A stretch of 64,000 nt of DNA from Marinobacterium stanieri (GTDB taxonomy: Bacteria; Pseudomonadota; Gammaproteobacteria; Pseudomonadales; Balneatricaceae): positions 186,001-250,000 of the forward strand of contig NZ_FTMN01000001.1 in the NCBI RefSeq assembly GCF_900155945.1, read 5' to 3'. This document shows positions 8,429-17,257 of this stretch, piece after piece (positions within the stretch are counted from its first letter, which is position 1; every line of letters starts with the position of its first letter). The notes below the pieces were generated by a model, which did no database searches, was not told where the DNA came from, and saw only the letters and a list, made by a program, of their open reading frames with translations. The translations under genes and the position numbers were made by a program.

Positions 8429-9719
8429 CCGCCGCATTCGCATCGATGTGCCTGCACTCACCCGCGTCGAGGGTGAAGGCTCGCTGCGACTTGAGGTACG
8501 CGATGGTCAGCTGCATGAGCTTGGGCTATCGATCTTTGAACCCCCGCGTTTTTTCGAAAAATTCCTGGAAGGCCGGGAAGCCGAGGAAGTGGTCGATATT
8601 GTGGCCCGTATCTGCGGCATCTGCCCGGTGGCCTACCAGATGAGTGCGCTGAATGCGCTGGAATCCCTCTCGAACGATTCACCAGGTCACTGGGTCCAAC
8701 AGATGCGGCGCGTGTTCTACTGCGGCGAATGGCTGCAGAGCCATGCCCTGCATATCCACCTGCTGGCGTTACCGGATTTTCTCGGCTTTGATAACGCCAT
8801 CGCCATGGCTGAGCGGCATCCGAATGAAGTAAAGCGAGGCTTGCAACTGCAGGGGCTGGGCAACTCGCTTATCCGTCTGTTTGGCGGGCGCTCGGTCCAC
8901 CCTGTCGGCGCACGCCTGGGAGGCTTCCATCATGCGCCAGAGGCTGAAGATGTTCGTGCACTGATAGCATCCCTGCAACAGGCTCAAAGCGATGCCGCGG
9001 ACCTGACACGTTTTTGTGCCCGCCTGCCTTTGCCTGAAGACCCGCAAACCTTCATCTCAGTTGCGCTGCACCACACTGATTGCTACGCGATTGAAAGAGG
9101 CACACTTCGAACCAGCACCGGGCTGGAGCTGACGGCGGACCAGTTTGAGCAGCACTTTCACGAGACCCACAAGCCGGATTCCACCGCACTTTGGTCTGAC
9201 TTCAATGGCGAACCCTATCTAACCGGGCCTCTGGCTCGCCTTAACCTGAACTACAGCCAATTACCGCCATTTTTGCAGCAGCGCCTCAATGAAATTGGAC
9301 TAAGCCTGCCCTGCAACAACATGTTCATGAGCCTGATTGCACGCGCGCTGGAGATTGAACTGGTGATCGCTGAAGCGATCCGGCTGTTGCAGGATTATAT
9401 GCATCCGGCTTCGCCTTTCACGCCACTGACATTACAGGCTGGTTCGGGATACGGCATGAGCGAAGCCCCCAGAGGGCTGCTTTGGCACCGCTATGAGCTG
9501 GATGATAAGGGCCTGATACAGGCAGCACGCATTGTACCGCCCACCAGTCAAAATCAGGCGCGCATTGAGGCCGATCTGCACCGCTCACTGACCGCATTTG
9601 GACTGGATAATGATGAAGACGCACTCAGGCTCAGGGCCGAGCAGGTAATCCGCAATTACGACCCTTGCATCTCCTGCGCCACCCACTTTCTGACTCTGGA
9701 AAAACAGGAAATAGAATGA
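8421..9719 (+). CDS. hydA: NiFe hydrogenase large (alpha) catalytic subunit
   Basis: The 432-residue product carries both nickel-binding motifs: RICGICP (Cys65, Cys68) and, near the C-terminus, DPCISCATH (Cys416, Cys419, His422). These four cysteines hold the Ni-Fe(CN)2CO centre where H2 is split or formed. Ten residues follow His422; this tail is the part a maturation protease would remove after nickel insertion, and the protease gene follows directly. The motif style and the beta/gamma/delta partners point to group 3b (bidirectional, NADP-linked, able in some relatives to reduce sulfur). No hypA-F genes are present here, so Fe(CN)2CO assembly must be encoded elsewhere. Confidence 0.95.
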   Translation: MTSRRIRIDVPALTRVEGEGSLRLEVRDGQLHELGLSIFEPPRFFEKFLEGREAEEVVDIVARICGICPVAYQMSALNALESLSNDSPGHWVQQMRRVFYCGEWLQSHALHIHLLALPDFLGFDNAIAMAERHPNEVKRGLQLQGLGNSLIRLFGGRSVHPVGARLGGFHHAPEAEDVRALIASLQQAQSDAADLTRFCARLPLPEDPQTFISVALHHTDCYAIERGTLRTSTGLELTADQFEQHFHETHKPDSTALWSDFNGEPYLTGPLARLNLNYSQLPPFLQQRLNEIGLSLPCNNMFMSLIARALEIELVIAEAIRLLQDYMHPASPFTPLTLQAGSGYGMSEAPRGLLWHRYELDDKGLIQAARIVPPTSQNQARIEADLHRSLTAFGLDNDEDALRLRAEQVIRNYDPCISCATHFLTLEKQEIE

Positions 9720-10219
9720 CCGCTCCCGAGCTGATTATTGGCATCGGCTCGCCCTTTGGCGATGACCGCGCCGGCTGGGCTGTTATTGAAGGCCTGCAGG
9801 CGGCTTCGCCACCCGCTACCCTGAAGCTCTTGAGCCTGGACCGCCCCGGCCCTGAATTGATTGAACTGATGCAGAGCAAAGGCCGCGTCACGCTGATTGA
9901 TGCCCTGCTGACAGAAGATTACCCGCCCGGCCAGTGTATGGCACTCACACCGGCTCAACTGGCGCAAGCAAACTCAACATCCAGCCATGGTTTTGGCCTG
10001 GCGCAAACCCTGTCATTGGCCCACGCTCTGCACCAGCTACCAAAAGACCTTCAGCTGCTGGCCATAACGATCAAGCAAACGTCGGTGGATACAGTAATGA
10101 GCCCTGAAGTTGCCAGCGCTGCCGAAGCGCTGGCCCAACAACTTCTTAAAGCCCATCAAACCGCAATGGGCAGCGGTGGTGTAGGATCCTTGGGGTCGTC
10201 ATCATCATCGCCATCATGA
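9716..10219 (+). CDS. Hydrogenase maturation protease (HycI/HoxW-type)
   Basis: The 167-residue product starts with the family signature LIIGIGSPFGDDRAGW, whose acidic residues bind nickel in the precursor, and has the later HGFGL motif. It would clip the C-terminal tail of the large subunit once the metal centre is complete. The start at 9716 overlaps the large-subunit stop by four bases (ATGA). The last 20 or so residues are a Gly/Ser-rich tail (GSGGVGSLGSSSSSPS) that looks unrelated to the fold; this DNA is read on the other strand as the Asp-rich tail of the convergent ATP-grasp gene, with a 64-bp overlap. Confidence 0.9.
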   Translation: MTAPELIIGIGSPFGDDRAGWAVIEGLQAASPPATLKLLSLDRPGPELIELMQSKGRVTLIDALLTEDYPPGQCMALTPAQLAQANSTSSHGFGLAQTLSLAHALHQLPKDLQLLAITIKQTSVDTVMSPEVASAAEALAQQLLKAHQTAMGSGGVGSLGSSSSSPS

Positions 10220-10986
10220 TCATTGGCCGCTTTCAGGTGCTGTAACATCGCATCCGATACCTGCTGGCTTAACCCCGGCAATCCTCGATTCCCGAACAGG
10301 CGGTTAAACTCAATCAGGTACGGATAGCCTTCCACCATGGCTACATCGAAACCGGCATGATCCAGATCCAGCGCCCGAGCAACCCGCTCAACCAAATCAA
10401 CAGCAGCCGGAGGCAAAGGCGTTTGGTTATCTACATAACCGCCCTGGGACAGGTTATTATGAAAACCATTGTCCCCCTGACAACGCCAGAACCCGTTTAC
10501 CAGCTTGCCCCCCACAACGATAAGACGAAGATCACGATCAATCGGCAACAATTCCTGCGCATAGATGACCGGTGTTTTTGCCAGATACTGTTGCCAATCA
10601 TCACGACTTTCGATCAGAAAGACGCCCTGCCCCATGCTGCTTTTTGGAATTTTGGCTACAAAGGGCGTATGCATTTTGTGCCACACCCGTTCCGCACTCT
10701 GTGCATCATTCGGCTCAATCAACGTCCAGGGCACATGAGCAGGAAACAGCATCTGAAACGCACGTGTCATCTGCACCTTATCGTGACCGATAAGGTAGGA
10801 AGACAAGCTGGGGAAAATACGCTTTTTCAACCCGAACACCAGTGCATTAATCTGCCAATATTCAGGGAAGAGCACCCAGTCCGCCGCTTCAATACGGGCG
10901 CGTTCGGCAAACATGTGCTCGGGTTTGATATAGCTGACACCGAGAAGGTGAAGGGTTCGGAACGCATCGAAGGATACGCATTTCAT
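10156..10986 (-). CDS. RimK-like ATP-grasp domain protein
   Basis: The 276-residue product has the ATP-grasp core of the RimK/glutathione synthetase kind: a Gly-rich loop in KIPKSSMGQGVFLI, YAQELLPIDRDLRLIVVGGK, and the metal-binding end LIEFNRLFGNRG. Enzymes of this group join an amine or amino acid to a carboxylate with ATP, but the substrate cannot be told from sequence. The C-terminus is acidic and low in complexity (HDGDDDDDPKDPTPP) and overlaps the convergent hydrogenase protease gene. It appears to be a single-gene transcript. Confidence 0.75.
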   Translation of the reverse strand: MKCVSFDAFRTLHLLGVSYIKPEHMFAERARIEAADWVLFPEYWQINALVFGLKKRIFPSLSSYLIGHDKVQMTRAFQMLFPAHVPWTLIEPNDAQSAERVWHKMHTPFVAKIPKSSMGQGVFLIESRDDWQQYLAKTPVIYAQELLPIDRDLRLIVVGGKLVNGFWRCQGDNGFHNNLSQGGYVDNQTPLPPAAVDLVERVARALDLDHAGFDVAMVEGYPYLIEFNRLFGNRGLPGLSQQVSDAMLQHLKAANDHDGDDDDDPKDPTPPLPIAV

Positions 10987-11152
10987 ACAGGCGCTACCTG
11001 AACGGTTAAAGCGCGGATTTTAGTTCCGATTCAAAGCGGCACAAAGCAAAATTTCATGCCTGACAGCACTTTTTGTGCAGCGTTACTGCATTCATCACCA
11101 ATAAAATGTAACCTACGTTACTTTTTAGCCACTGAGCAGCCCGGAGGTCCCC

Positions 11153-12085
11153 ATGACAGGCACACGTCGACACCTAGATTTCTTCGCCGTCAGTGTGCTG
11201 ATGGTGCTCTGTTTGGGCTGGGGCTTTCAGCAAATCGCCATAAAACTGGCTGCCGGGGATATCGCGCCAACGCTCCAGATTGGCCTGCGCTCTGCGTTCG
11301 CGGCTTTCGTGTTGCTATTACTGCTGCTGCGCAGCGAAGGGCTTAAGCTGTTCAGTGATGGCACGCTGATATCAGGCCTGGTCGCCGGTTTCATGTTTGC
11401 ACTGGAGTTCCTGTTCGTTGGTGAGGGGCTGGCCCATACCAGCGCTTCTCATATGGTCGTCTTCCTCTATACCTCCCCCATTTTTACCGCACTGGGCATG
11501 CACTTCGTCCACCCTGACGAGCGCCTCAGCCGCTTGCAGTGGGCCGGTATAGCACTGGCGTTTGCGGGCGTCTGCATCGCCTTCCTGGACCCAAGCAACA
11601 GCGAAGGCACCAGCCTTTATGGTGACGCCCTCGCCCTGGCCGCAGGCGCTATCTGGGGCTTCACCACTGTCGTGATTCGAGGCTCCAGGCTGTCGGAAGC
11701 GCCGGCCGTTAAAACCCTGTTTTACCAGATGGCTGCCGCCGCCATCATGCTCATAGTCGCTGCTTTTATGATGGGCAATGGCGATATGAACTGGACACCA
11801 GAAACCACCGTGAACATGGCTTTCCAGGCCGTTTTCATCGCCCTGGCCAGTTATCTGACCTGGTTCTGGCTACTCAAACGCTACCTGGCATCGCGCATGG
11901 CGACCTTTGTCTTCATTACCCCGCTGCTGGGCGTACTCTTTGGTGTACTGATTCTGGATGAAGTGCTGAGCCCCAGCTTTGTAACCGGCGGCCTGTTGGT
12001 TGTAGCCGGCATCTTCCTGGTCAGTGCCAAAGACCTGCTTAACAGACGTAAAAGCAGACGCGTGAGTGAGGCAATGGACTCCTGA
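11153..12085 (+). CDS. EamA/DMT-family transporter
   Basis: The 310-residue product consists of about ten hydrophobic segments arranged as two EamA repeats, typical of drug/metabolite transporters that export amino acids or other small metabolites across the inner membrane. The second repeat ends with TPLLGVLFGVLILDEVLSP, a common block of the family. GGAGG lies six bases before the ATG, supporting the start. There is no neighbouring biosynthetic gene that would indicate the substrate. Confidence 0.88.
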   Translation: MTGTRRHLDFFAVSVLMVLCLGWGFQQIAIKLAAGDIAPTLQIGLRSAFAAFVLLLLLLRSEGLKLFSDGTLISGLVAGFMFALEFLFVGEGLAHTSASHMVVFLYTSPIFTALGMHFVHPDERLSRLQWAGIALAFAGVCIAFLDPSNSEGTSLYGDALALAAGAIWGFTTVVIRGSRLSEAPAVKTLFYQMAAAAIMLIVAAFMMGNGDMNWTPETTVNMAFQAVFIALASYLTWFWLLKRYLASRMATFVFITPLLGVLFGVLILDEVLSPSFVTGGLLVVAGIFLVSAKDLLNRRKSRRVSEAMDS

Positions 12086-12171
12086 TAAACGTACCAGCCC
12101 AATACCTGTGAACACGCATTCATGTTCCGGCAGGTGTTGGGCACTCATTGACGCCGCCCCGAAATTACAAA

Positions 12172-12531
12172 CTAGTCAAAAATATCGAAAATTGAGGGCA
12201 GATCAAAATCCGGCCATTCGAGCCAGGAGAGGTCGAAATCAAACCAGGATTCCGAAGCCCCATCCGTCAAGGCCGTTGCCATTTCAGCTTTCATTGCCGC
12301 ATAGTCACAGTTCTCGCCCGTAGCAGCATGGTAGTCATTAAAATCTGCGGGCGAGGAGTACAGGCACATCGCCCAACAATGCCAATCAACGGTATACCTT
12401 GATTGAGATGATGCCTGTTTCACCTGGCGTGGCGTGTAAAATTTCTGTTTGCCGTGCTTGTGTACCAGGATCTGCCCCACATCCTTTGCATAGGCTTTTT
12501 TATCCGTTGGCGACAGCGCGCATGAGTTCAT
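12172..12531 (-). CDS. Hypothetical protein, acidic aromatic C-terminus
   Basis: I do not recognise this 119-residue protein. The start at 12531 (MNSCALSPTDKK) has GGGAG at good spacing, whereas the in-frame ATG at 12684 would add 51 poorly coding residues. A basic, Lys-rich N-terminal half (DVGQILVHKHGKQKFYTP) is followed by SRYTVDWHCWAMCLY and then a strongly acidic, Trp/Phe-rich tail ending PSIFDIFD. There is no signal peptide or membrane span. It stands alone between the DMT transporter and ynfA. Confidence 0.6.
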   Translation of the reverse strand: MNSCALSPTDKKAYAKDVGQILVHKHGKQKFYTPRQVKQASSQSRYTVDWHCWAMCLYSSPADFNDYHAATGENCDYAAMKAEMATALTDGASESWFDFDLSWLEWPDFDLPSIFDIFD

Positions 12532-12750
12532 CCTTGACTCCCTGTTTCTAGTGCCAGCTACACTTCGTGTAATCGGCGAGTGATATTGATTAGCGCGTTT
12601 TAGTGCGAAGGCACCTATATTCAATTTTGCTTGTATAGCTCTAATTGACCTGTAGTCAGGAAGTACCTTCGAGTAAACATTCAAATCCTTTTAACAACAG
12701 CGGTGCCCACCTGAAGTGATATGAAGCCCTCATAGCAGCACTTATTACAC

Positions 12751-13083
12751 TTAACCCCCGCGCGGAGCAAACATGATAATAGCCATTCCAATCAGCGCTA
12801 CGGTTGCGCCCAGCAAGTCCCAGCCTGTGGGGCGTATGCCATCCACACCCCATAGCCAAAAAATGGCGACAAAGATATAGACACCGCCGTAAGCTGCATA
12901 AACACGCCCCGCTGCAGTGGGATGCAGTGATAGCAGCCAGGCAAAAATCACCAAGCTGATTATTCCCGGTAGCAGCAACCAAACAGTTTTACCTTCACGT
13001 AGCCATAGGTATGGCAGGTAGCAGCCAACAATTTCGGCAATGGCCGTCACCAGGAACAGGCCCAGCGTTTTTAATTCAGGCAC
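12751..13083 (-). CDS. ynfA: YnfA/UPF0060 family small membrane protein
   Basis: The 110-residue product has four hydrophobic segments and the conserved family features [17 protein letters not shown] near the N-terminus and [11 protein letters not shown] in the middle. YnfA belongs to the small-multidrug-resistance fold and is reported as an efflux-type protein, but its physiological substrate is not settled. Full family length, single-gene unit. Confidence 0.93.
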   Translation of the reverse strand: MPELKTLGLFLVTAIAEIVGCYLPYLWLREGKTVWLLLPGIISLVIFAWLLSLHPTAAGRVYAAYGGVYIFVAIFWLWGVDGIRPTGWDLLGATVALIGMAIIMFAPRGG

Positions 13084-13128
13084 GATGTCAGACTCCAGTC
13101 AGTAAAACCAGGCAACCGCAGGTTTTGG

Positions 13129-14667
13129 CTAGCTCATTAAATCCGGTGACCAGATAAGGTATCGGTTCTTGCCCGCTTTCTTCGCTTCATACATTGCACG
13201 GTCTGCTCGCTGCTGGAGCAAAATGAAATCCCGGCAATCGCTGCCGGAAAGGGCTACGCCGATACTGGCCGACACATAACTGACCTGCTCATGATCTTCT
13301 GCATACGCGCGAATGCTATTCACCAGCCGCTGCAGTGCTCCGGTCACGTCATTAAGTGATTTGAGCTGAGGCATCAGCAGCACAAACTCATCACCGCCTA
13401 TACGGGCAGCAATATCACTGCTCCTGAGGGTTTGCTGAAACAGCTCTGCCAGCTCCATCAGCAGGATATCGCCCTGCTGGTGCCCCAGACTGTCATTCAC
13501 TTTCTTGAAGTTATCGAGGTCAACCACACACACCGCACTAAACCCTTCGCCACGGGTTTCAAGGGCCAGCACTTCATGCGCCAGCTCCTCAATACTCCTG
13601 CGGTTGGCCAACCCCGTCAGTGGGTCCCTGTTCGCCAGCAAGGATAACTTGTTATTAGCGACCAGCAGCGCGGAAGACTGCCGCAGACTGCGTGTCAGGG
13701 CAAACATCACGACCAGCGTGAGCAGAATAATCAGGCCTGCAATAGCAGCCGGTGCATGACTGACCCTGACAGGTTCTTCAAAGGCAATATCCACCTGCCA
13801 TTCACGACTGCCCAGCGCTAAAGGAAAGCTGTATTCAGGCCCCGCTGCAGGGGCAACATTACCGCGTGGATAAATCTGCTTCGGGTCGGCGCCACTGATG
13901 TCACTAAGGCGCACCTGATAAGGCTGCCCACTAATGGGCTCGAGCCGCTCGGTAAGCAGGATTTCCGGCCTGAGCAGCAATAGCAAAAACCCTCGCAGTT
14001 GCTGCATCGTCCAACTGTCCGTGCCGTACACATGCACAGGCTGAAAAATCGCGACAGCCAAGGGACCCTTTTCATCCTGAACAATAGGGAAAGCACCGGT
14101 TGTATAAGAGCGCCCCTGAAGTGCCATTTCAATCGGTCCATCTGCAGGCTGGCTAAACCTCAGGGCTGCATCCAGCCCTACTGCTCTGCGGTTCTGCTCC
14201 AGCGGCTCAGTGAAGGTAATAGGGAAATACCGGGGACGAGGCAAAGCCGGGACCGGCGACAGGGATGGCAGTGCAAGCTCAAAAATTCCTTTGGGCGCCA
14301 GGCCTCGCGCCTGCATAGCTGCTTCATGTGCCTTGCGCTCAGAAGATAACACCTTTGGTGCCCAATGGACCGCGTAGACATCGTTACGACCAGGCAGTAA
14401 CACGCTGGAAAAGCGGCGGAATTCAGACTCGGTCACCTGCTCGGATGACTGAAAATAAGCAGTAAAGGCTTCCAGCACGCGCTCTGCATCACTGAGCAAG
14501 TCCTGGGCACGGAAAGCCTGAATCTGGGCCAGTTCGCGAAGGTTGTCATCAACCCGTTTCTCTTCCAGCAGCCGCGATACGCTATATGCCTTCCAGGCAC
14601 CAAAGGCACCCGCAGCAGCGATCAGTATCAACAATGCTAGATAGTAAGTTGAGTAGCGGTTTCGCAC
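13129..14667 (-). CDS. CHASE-domain diguanylate cyclase
   Basis: The 512-residue protein has an N-terminal membrane span (about 9-26), a periplasmic CHASE-type sensor (about 75-270), a second span (about 304-324) and a GGDEF domain. The active-site loop GGDEF (424-428) is intact and an RSSD inhibition site lies five residues before it, so synthesis of cyclic di-GMP with product inhibition is expected. The CHASE region (ending near FPIVQDEKGPLAVAIFQPV) senses an unknown extracellular small molecule. Monocistronic by context. Confidence 0.92.
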   Translation of the reverse strand: MRNRYSTYYLALLILIAAAGAFGAWKAYSVSRLLEEKRVDDNLRELAQIQAFRAQDLLSDAERVLEAFTAYFQSSEQVTESEFRRFSSVLLPGRNDVYAVHWAPKVLSSERKAHEAAMQARGLAPKGIFELALPSLSPVPALPRPRYFPITFTEPLEQNRRAVGLDAALRFSQPADGPIEMALQGRSYTTGAFPIVQDEKGPLAVAIFQPVHVYGTDSWTMQQLRGFLLLLLRPEILLTERLEPISGQPYQVRLSDISGADPKQIYPRGNVAPAAGPEYSFPLALGSREWQVDIAFEEPVRVSHAPAAIAGLIILLTLVVMFALTRSLRQSSALLVANNKLSLLANRDPLTGLANRRSIEELAHEVLALETRGEGFSAVCVVDLDNFKKVNDSLGHQQGDILLMELAELFQQTLRSSDIAARIGGDEFVLLMPQLKSLNDVTGALQRLVNSIRAYAEDHEQVSYVSASIGVALSGSDCRDFILLQQRADRAMYEAKKAGKNRYLIWSPDLMS

Positions 14668-14780
14668 CTGGCTTTCCTGACCTTACTGCGCTTATGAAAG
14701 GATTGGGCGACCATTTTCGAGTCAATCCAGTCATTAGAGACGTAAACACCGGGAATTGCAAAATCTGTACAGAGTACTGC

Positions 14781-15650
14781 TCAGCTAAGCCCCACGCGCC
14801 GCTTGGCACGACGGGACACGCCGTTACGAAGTGCCCATCGCAAAGTCATAACCAGCACGTGCATACCGGCATGAACCATGTTCCGCTGAACCGGGCTCAA
14901 TCCTATACCCGCCATTTCCCGGCCCCATTCAGGCAGCAGATCAATACCGGCACGGGCCATCAGGTAGCCTGCAGGACGGGTCAACAGGTTGGGCGCCGGT
15001 GCCGTAAGCAGCAGCTGTAGCACTTCAGCGGTTCTCTCATCAAAGCACAGCTGCGGGCGCATTTGTTCAAGGTAGGCATCAATTTGCTGACGGGTGCGGG
15101 GAACCTCTACTGCTCCCAGAGACTCTGCAATCAGGGCTACTTCAGCGAAATAACGATCCTGATCTTCACGACTCAGGTCTGGATCACCATAGCGCAGATA
15201 GCCAGCCATAAAGCTTCGCACTTCGGCCACGTGTACCCAGGTCAGCAAATCAGGATCGGTCGCAGCATAGGGCCTGCCGTCAGGGGCAACACCTTTTACT
15301 CGGCGATGAATTTCGCACACCTGGTCGATCAGCCGATGAGCATCCGCCGTGGCTGCAAAGGTAGTACCGGCAACAAACTGACTGGTTCTGCGCAAGCGGC
15401 CGATCATATCCTGCCGGAAGCTGGAGTGATCCCAGACACCCGCAAGCGCCAGCGGATGCAGCATTTGCAGCATCAGCGCGCCAATTCCGCCACATAACAT
15501 GGAGGGAAAATCCGCATGCACCTTCCAGCAGATACTCTCAGGACCAAACAGCCCCGGATCCCCTTTCGGGTTTTCATAATCGATCTGATTCAGTGATAGC
15601 CCGGTCAGGCTGAATACCTGCTGCTCGATGCGGCGCCTGATAAATTCCAT
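14781..15650 (-). CDS. MpaB-like oxygenase family protein (DUF2236)
   Basis: The 289-residue product matches the DUF2236/MpaB-type family: ICWKVHADFPSMLCGGIGALMLQMLHPLALAGVWDHS split over two blocks, a later GRLRRTSQF, and TWVHVAEVRSFM. Some members are heme-dependent oxygenases; the conserved His in MLHP and the Arg/His in the later blocks are the likely heme and active-site residues. The substrate is unknown. There is a short gap to the upstream rmuC (38 bases), so the two could be co-transcribed. Confidence 0.75.
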   Translation of the reverse strand: MEFIRRRIEQQVFSLTGLSLNQIDYENPKGDPGLFGPESICWKVHADFPSMLCGGIGALMLQMLHPLALAGVWDHSSFRQDMIGRLRRTSQFVAGTTFAATADAHRLIDQVCEIHRRVKGVAPDGRPYAATDPDLLTWVHVAEVRSFMAGYLRYGDPDLSREDQDRYFAEVALIAESLGAVEVPRTRQQIDAYLEQMRPQLCFDERTAEVLQLLLTAPAPNLLTRPAGYLMARAGIDLLPEWGREMAGIGLSPVQRNMVHAGMHVLVMTLRWALRNGVSRRAKRRVGLS

Positions 15651-15688
15651 CTAATTGCCCTGGGTTCCTTTAGTTCCTGAATCCGGCT

Positions 15689-17143
15689 TCAGGTGCCGCT
15701 ATCCAGCTCAAGGCGTGCCTTGTCGACAAGCTCGCTGGGCAATTCCTTTTGTACCGAGACACCCAGATCCTTGAACTCAGCGGCCTGTTTAATCAGGTTG
15801 CCACGCCCCGAGTAAAGCTGGCCAAAAGCGCGGTCGTAACTGGCACGAGCCCCATCAAGCTTCTTGCCCACATCCTGCATGCTGGTCAGAAAGCTATTGA
15901 GCTTGGTGTAGAATTTTTCCGCACGGTCCGCCAATTCAGCGGTATGACGACTTTGATCCTCGAACCGCCAAAGCTGACGCACAATGTTCAGGCTGGTCAG
16001 CAAAGTAGTCGGTGTGGCAACCAGCACATTCTGCTCCAAAGCACGCTGGTAAAGTGTTTCATCTGCTTTCAGTGCTTCAACGTAGGCAGACTCGACCGGG
16101 ATAAACATGATCACAATCTCGGGTGAGTTCAGCCCCGGCAAGCGGTCATAACGCCGGTCGGCCAGTTCCTTAATACGGTCAGACACGGCACGGGCATGCT
16201 CTCGCAACGCCTGCTGCCGCTCCGTCTCCTGCTCCGCATTAACATAACGGGTATAAGCCGCCAGCGAGGTTTTGGCATCAATGATCAGGTGCTTGTCGCC
16301 AGGCAAATAGACAATGGCATCAGGGCGCTGACGCCCCTCCTCAGTATTGATACTGACTTCACGCTTGTAATCCCTGCCCAACCTGAGGCCGGCATTATCC
16401 AATACATTTTCCAGCATCAGCTCACCCCAGTTGCCCTGGACTTTTTTCTGCCCCTGCAGAGCGGTGGTGAGTTTCTCGGCCTGATCGGTAATCGCCTGGT
16501 TAAGCTGCTGCAGGTTTTGTAGCTCGGTGCGCAGCTGAACGCGCTGCTCGGTTTCACGCAGGTGTATATTTTCAACCTTCTCGCGAAAACCTTTCATTTC
16601 ATTCTGAATAGGGTTCAGCAAATGATTCAGACTCTGCTGGCTCATTTCACTGAACGCCTTGCCCTTACGCTCAAGTATTTCACTGGCCAGCTGTTCAAAC
16701 TCCGTCTTCAGCAGCTCCCGGCTCTGTTCAAGTTGCTGCAGCTGTTCCTGAAAGTGTTTTTCCTGCTGCTCACGGCGCGACACCAGGGCGCTATGATCTG
16801 ATTGCAGCTGCTGGTATTCGCTTTGCAGCTCCTGATAGCGCTGCTGCTCCTGCTGCCACCAGCCCTGATATTGGCGCAACGCCTGATCACGCTCATCCGC
16901 GCGTGTTTGCAGCCGCCCCAGCTCAACCTGAAGCTGCCCCTTCTCTTCCTGTAACGAAAGGGTCTGGTCGCGCAACATGTCAGCCTCATCCTGAAGTTGC
17001 TCGGCCTGCAAGCCGAGCTGCTCGATACGGGCTTGCGCCTGTTGTAAGGGAATGGAGGCTTGCCAGCGGGTGAGTGCCCACACACTGATAGCAACCAGAG
17101 TAGAAGCAAGCGCGGCAGGCAGCAGAATATCCGGGGTCATCAA
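15689..17143 (-). CDS. rmuC: DNA recombination protein RmuC
   Basis: The 484-residue product has the RmuC layout: an N-terminal hydrophobic segment (about 6-24), a long Gln/Glu-rich coiled coil (about 30-190) and the C-terminal nuclease-like RmuC domain with VQGNWGELMLENVLDNAGL and HLIIDAKTSLAAY. In E. coli its loss raises inversion at short inverted repeats, and a nuclease role has been proposed. The length is normal for the family. Confidence 0.95.
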   Translation of the reverse strand: MMTPDILLPAALASTLVAISVWALTRWQASIPLQQAQARIEQLGLQAEQLQDEADMLRDQTLSLQEEKGQLQVELGRLQTRADERDQALRQYQGWWQQEQQRYQELQSEYQQLQSDHSALVSRREQQEKHFQEQLQQLEQSRELLKTEFEQLASEILERKGKAFSEMSQQSLNHLLNPIQNEMKGFREKVENIHLRETEQRVQLRTELQNLQQLNQAITDQAEKLTTALQGQKKVQGNWGELMLENVLDNAGLRLGRDYKREVSINTEEGRQRPDAIVYLPGDKHLIIDAKTSLAAYTRYVNAEQETERQQALREHARAVSDRIKELADRRYDRLPGLNSPEIVIMFIPVESAYVEALKADETLYQRALEQNVLVATPTTLLTSLNIVRQLWRFEDQSRHTAELADRAEKFYTKLNSFLTSMQDVGKKLDGARASYDRAFGQLYSGRGNLIKQAAEFKDLGVSVQKELPSELVDKARLELDSGT

Positions 17144-17257
17144 AATCCAGTTCGCAGCTGAGTGGCCAGAGTTATTACTGGCATGTTAGCAGACCCTCGC
17201 CGGTTGTCTCACCTGCAATCATTTGATTTCAAGGCAAAAACCTCAAGATAGACGGCT

